From positions 1-5,553 of the forward strand of contig CAIKDL010000035.1 of assembly GCA_903826185.1 (NCBI GenBank): a stretch of DNA of 5,553 nucleotides, written 5' to 3'. The translations under genes were made by a program, and so were the position numbers. Numbering within the stretch: position 1 is the stretch's first letter; the number at the start of each line of letters is the position of its first letter. The stretch comes from an uncultured bacterium. GTDB taxonomy: Bacteria > Patescibacteriota > Minisyncoccia > Phycocordibacterales > PALSA-1337. The notes beneath the pieces are model-generated. The model worked only from the letters and a program-made list of their open reading frames with translations, was not told the DNA's origin and made no database searches. Positions 4,219-5,553 of the stretch are shown piece after piece.

Positions 4219-4458
4219 TCAAATAAATATTTTGAATATGGCCACCAACGCTATCAAGGTCCATACAATGTTCAGTACTCCGGGCTGGTAATCCTTTTGA
4301 TGGAATGAGACGAGCACGATGCCAAGCGCTCCGGTGCCATTCAATATCTGATACCAAAGGCTGGTGGCGGTGATCACAGAAAAACTTACCAAGAAATAAG
4401 CGAGTAGGATAGCGACCATTCCATACCATCCATATATCTCGAGAAGTTTTGTTTTCAT
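4219..4458 (-). CDS. CBU_0592-family small membrane protein, 79 aa
   Basis: This small integral membrane protein has three hydrophobic helices, near residues 11-30, 34-53 and 60-79. The pattern is an IYGWYGMVAILLAY start, an LNGTGALGIVLVSFHQKDYQ middle and an LNIVWTLIALVAIFKI end. This matches the family named after Coxiella CBU_0592, as I recall it, whose function is unknown; a small transporter-like or membrane-support role is only a guess. Its ATG lies 7 bases after the thrC stop with no SD. A TATAAT overlapping that stop could give a leaderless mRNA starting at the A of the ATG; otherwise it is translated from the thrC transcript. No terminator is evident between this gene and the ncRNA promoter. 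Confidence 0.8.
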   Translation of the reverse strand: MKTKLLEIYGWYGMVAILLAYFLVSFSVITATSLWYQILNGTGALGIVLVSFHQKDYQPGVLNIVWTLIALVAIFKIFI

Positions 4459-4464
4459 GGGAAT

Positions 4465-4473
4465 ATTATAACA
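4465..4473 (-). promoter_or_regulatory. Possible extended -10 promoter giving a leaderless mRNA
   Basis: The minus strand reads TGTTATAAT (4473-4465), a perfect -10 with TGn extension that contains the thrC TAA stop. ATTCCC then separates it from the ATG, so a normal start would fall on the A of the ATG. No good -35 is seen. An AT-rich stop-codon context could create this by chance. Confidence 0.4.
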
Positions 4474-5509
4474 CCGCTTTTTCCAACATCTCCAATGTCG
4501 GTTCGATAAGTACTGGTTTAGCCATCTCTATAATGTCAGGATCTTTCAATCCATTACCTGTACAGACTATTACGATCTTTTTTCCCTTAACATTAAGCTT
4601 TTTCTCTTTTATCTCTTTCATAAGCCCAGCCAATCCGGCAGCCGATGCTGGCTCGACCCAAATGCCATCAAGTGCCAATCGTCTCTGTGCGGCAAGGATT
4701 TCTTTGTCATCAACCGCGATTATCTTGCCACCATGTTTTCGGACGACCTCCAAAGCCTGCTTACCTCTAGCTGGATTACCTATACGAATGGCCGTGGCAA
4801 TAGTATCTGGCTTCTCGACAATTTTTCCAATGACAAGCGGCGCTGCACCGGAAGCCTGTACTCCCAAAAATTCCGGCACACCGGTTTTCTTCAAACCATC
4901 ATACTGCGCAAATCCCATAGCATATGCATTTATGTTTCCAGCATTACCAACCGGAATACAGAGTAAATCTGGTGCTTTCCCCAATTGGTCCACGATTTCG
5001 AATGCGGCAGTCTTCTGGCCTTCCAGACGATACGGATTTATGGAATTCACCAAAGCAATGGGGTGCTTCTTAGTTATCTCTACGACGAGTTTCAACGCAT
5101 CATCAAACGAGCCTTTTATTTGTATCACCTTGGCGCCATATACAACCGAGGCCACAAGCTTACCTCGAGCTACTTTGCCATCTGGTATGAGAACGATTGC
5201 TTTCATGCCGGCGCGCGTCGCGTATGCAGCGGCAGACGCAGCTGTATTTCCTGTAGAAGCACAGATAACAGTTTTTGCTCCAGCACCCAAAGCTTCGCTG
5301 ACGGCTGCGACCATTCCCCCATCCTTGAAAGAACCGGTTGGATTCAGCCCTTCATATTTAACATATAGATCAAAACCTCCACCAAGTTCTTCGGCTATGT
5401 GCGGTATTGGAATGAGCGGCGTCTCACCCTCACCAAGACTGATAGTCTTTGTATGCGCAGGAAGATTGAGTAGCGATCTATATTTTTCCAGAATTCCTGA
5501 TGATTTCAT
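4466..5509 (-). CDS. thrC: Threonine synthase
   Basis: ThrC converts O-phospho-L-homoserine and water to threonine and phosphate, the last step of threonine synthesis, in the cytoplasm with PLP. At 347 aa it matches the compact fold-type II form. Motifs in order: LGEGETPLIPIP (25-36); the PLP-lysine block GLNPTGSFKDGGM (54-66, Schiff-base Lys62); substrate loop ASTGNTAASAAAYA (84-97); PLP-phosphate loop PVGNAGNINAYAMGF (186-200); EPASAAGLAGL (286-296); and CTGNGLKDP (316-324). The usual SFKDRG reads SFKDGG, an Arg-to-Gly change next to the active site. The ATG begins at the expected N terminus but has no nearby SD; a GAGGT lies 15 bases away, too far, and inside a palindrome. No other threonine-pathway gene is in the window. 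Confidence 0.94.
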   Translation of the reverse strand: MKSSGILEKYRSLLNLPAHTKTISLGEGETPLIPIPHIAEELGGGFDLYVKYEGLNPTGSFKDGGMVAAVSEALGAGAKTVICASTGNTAASAAAYATRAGMKAIVLIPDGKVARGKLVASVVYGAKVIQIKGSFDDALKLVVEITKKHPIALVNSINPYRLEGQKTAAFEIVDQLGKAPDLLCIPVGNAGNINAYAMGFAQYDGLKKTGVPEFLGVQASGAAPLVIGKIVEKPDTIATAIRIGNPARGKQALEVVRKHGGKIIAVDDKEILAAQRRLALDGIWVEPASAAGLAGLMKEIKEKKLNVKGKKIVIVCTGNGLKDPDIIEMAKPVLIEPTLEMLEKAVL

Positions 5510-5524
5510 GAAAACAAATCAATT

Positions 5525-5548
5525 ACCTCGGGGCAGAGCCCACGAGGT
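5525..5548. repeat. Strong imperfect palindrome upstream of thrC
   Basis: ACCTCG (5525-5530) pairs with CGAGGT (5543-5548), and GGGC (5531-5534) with GCCC (5538-5541), with a 3-nt loop and one bulged base: 10 bp of mostly GC stem. On the minus strand it lies 16 bases before the thrC ATG and is not followed by a clean T run, so it is a poor terminator. It could be a dispersed REP-like palindrome, a leader hairpin, or the end of an upstream gene's terminator. The window ends too soon to tell. Confidence 0.6.
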
Positions 5549-5553
5549 ATGTC

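Noticed and set aside
3903..4226. 107-aa plus-strand and 65-aa minus-strand (3986-4183) open frames across the ncRNA region
   Set aside because: Both have random-looking composition rich in Trp, Cys, Pro and Arg and no start signal, and they cover the helices of the candidate RNA. The plus-strand frame also begins inside the rplL terminator.
4985..5368. Plus-strand open frames inside thrC (4733-4966 and 4985-5368)
   Set aside because: They are antisense shadows of the clearly conserved thrC frame and show no family pattern.

Overview
The window looks like a chromosomal piece of a Candidate Phyla Radiation (Patescibacteria, probably Parcubacteria-like) bacterium. This is an inference from protein character: L10 and L7/L12, a small winged-helix plus degenerate nucleotidyltransferase-fold regulator, a short TM-helix channel protein and a CBU_0592-type membrane protein all resemble those common in such genomes. 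Genes are compact, mostly lack a Shine-Dalgarno (SD) sequence, and many are separated by rho-independent terminators. No phage, insertion sequence, CRISPR array or tRNA was found.

Layout, left to right. At 1-87 is the 5' end of a 23S rRNA gene on the minus strand, cut by the window edge. It has a ~250-nt leader and its own strong sigma70-like promoter (343-370). The terminator of an unrelated gene (424-460) lies just upstream, so no 16S gene sits directly in front of this 23S gene. Next, all on the minus strand, come an unrecognised 200-aa protein (488-1090), a TM-helix/MscS-related membrane protein (1246-1944) and a winged-helix regulator with a nucleotidyltransferase-like C-terminal domain (1994-2614). 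The rplJ-rplL operon (L10 and L7/L12) is divergent, on the plus strand (2937-3836). It follows a leader with an attenuator-type terminator and a perfect 8-bp antiterminator helix, and ends at a strong terminator (3871-3905).

The gene-free stretch 3906-4218 is the most interesting part. On the minus strand it has a sigma70-like promoter, a body whose first and last bases form an 8-bp closing helix, several internal helices including a multibranch domain, and a canonical terminator. I read this as a ~245-nt independently transcribed structured non-coding RNA that matches no family I recognise. To its right, also on the minus strand, are a 79-aa CBU_0592-family membrane protein (4219-4458) and threonine synthase (4466-5509). 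A strong imperfect palindrome lies at the right edge.

The gene set is mostly housekeeping: ribosome components, threonine biosynthesis and envelope proteins. The novelty is in the RNA: the unlinked 23S gene with a possible pseudoknot/terminator leader, the rplJ attenuator and the orphan structured RNA. Helices were found by reading complementary segments by eye; no folding energies or database searches were run.
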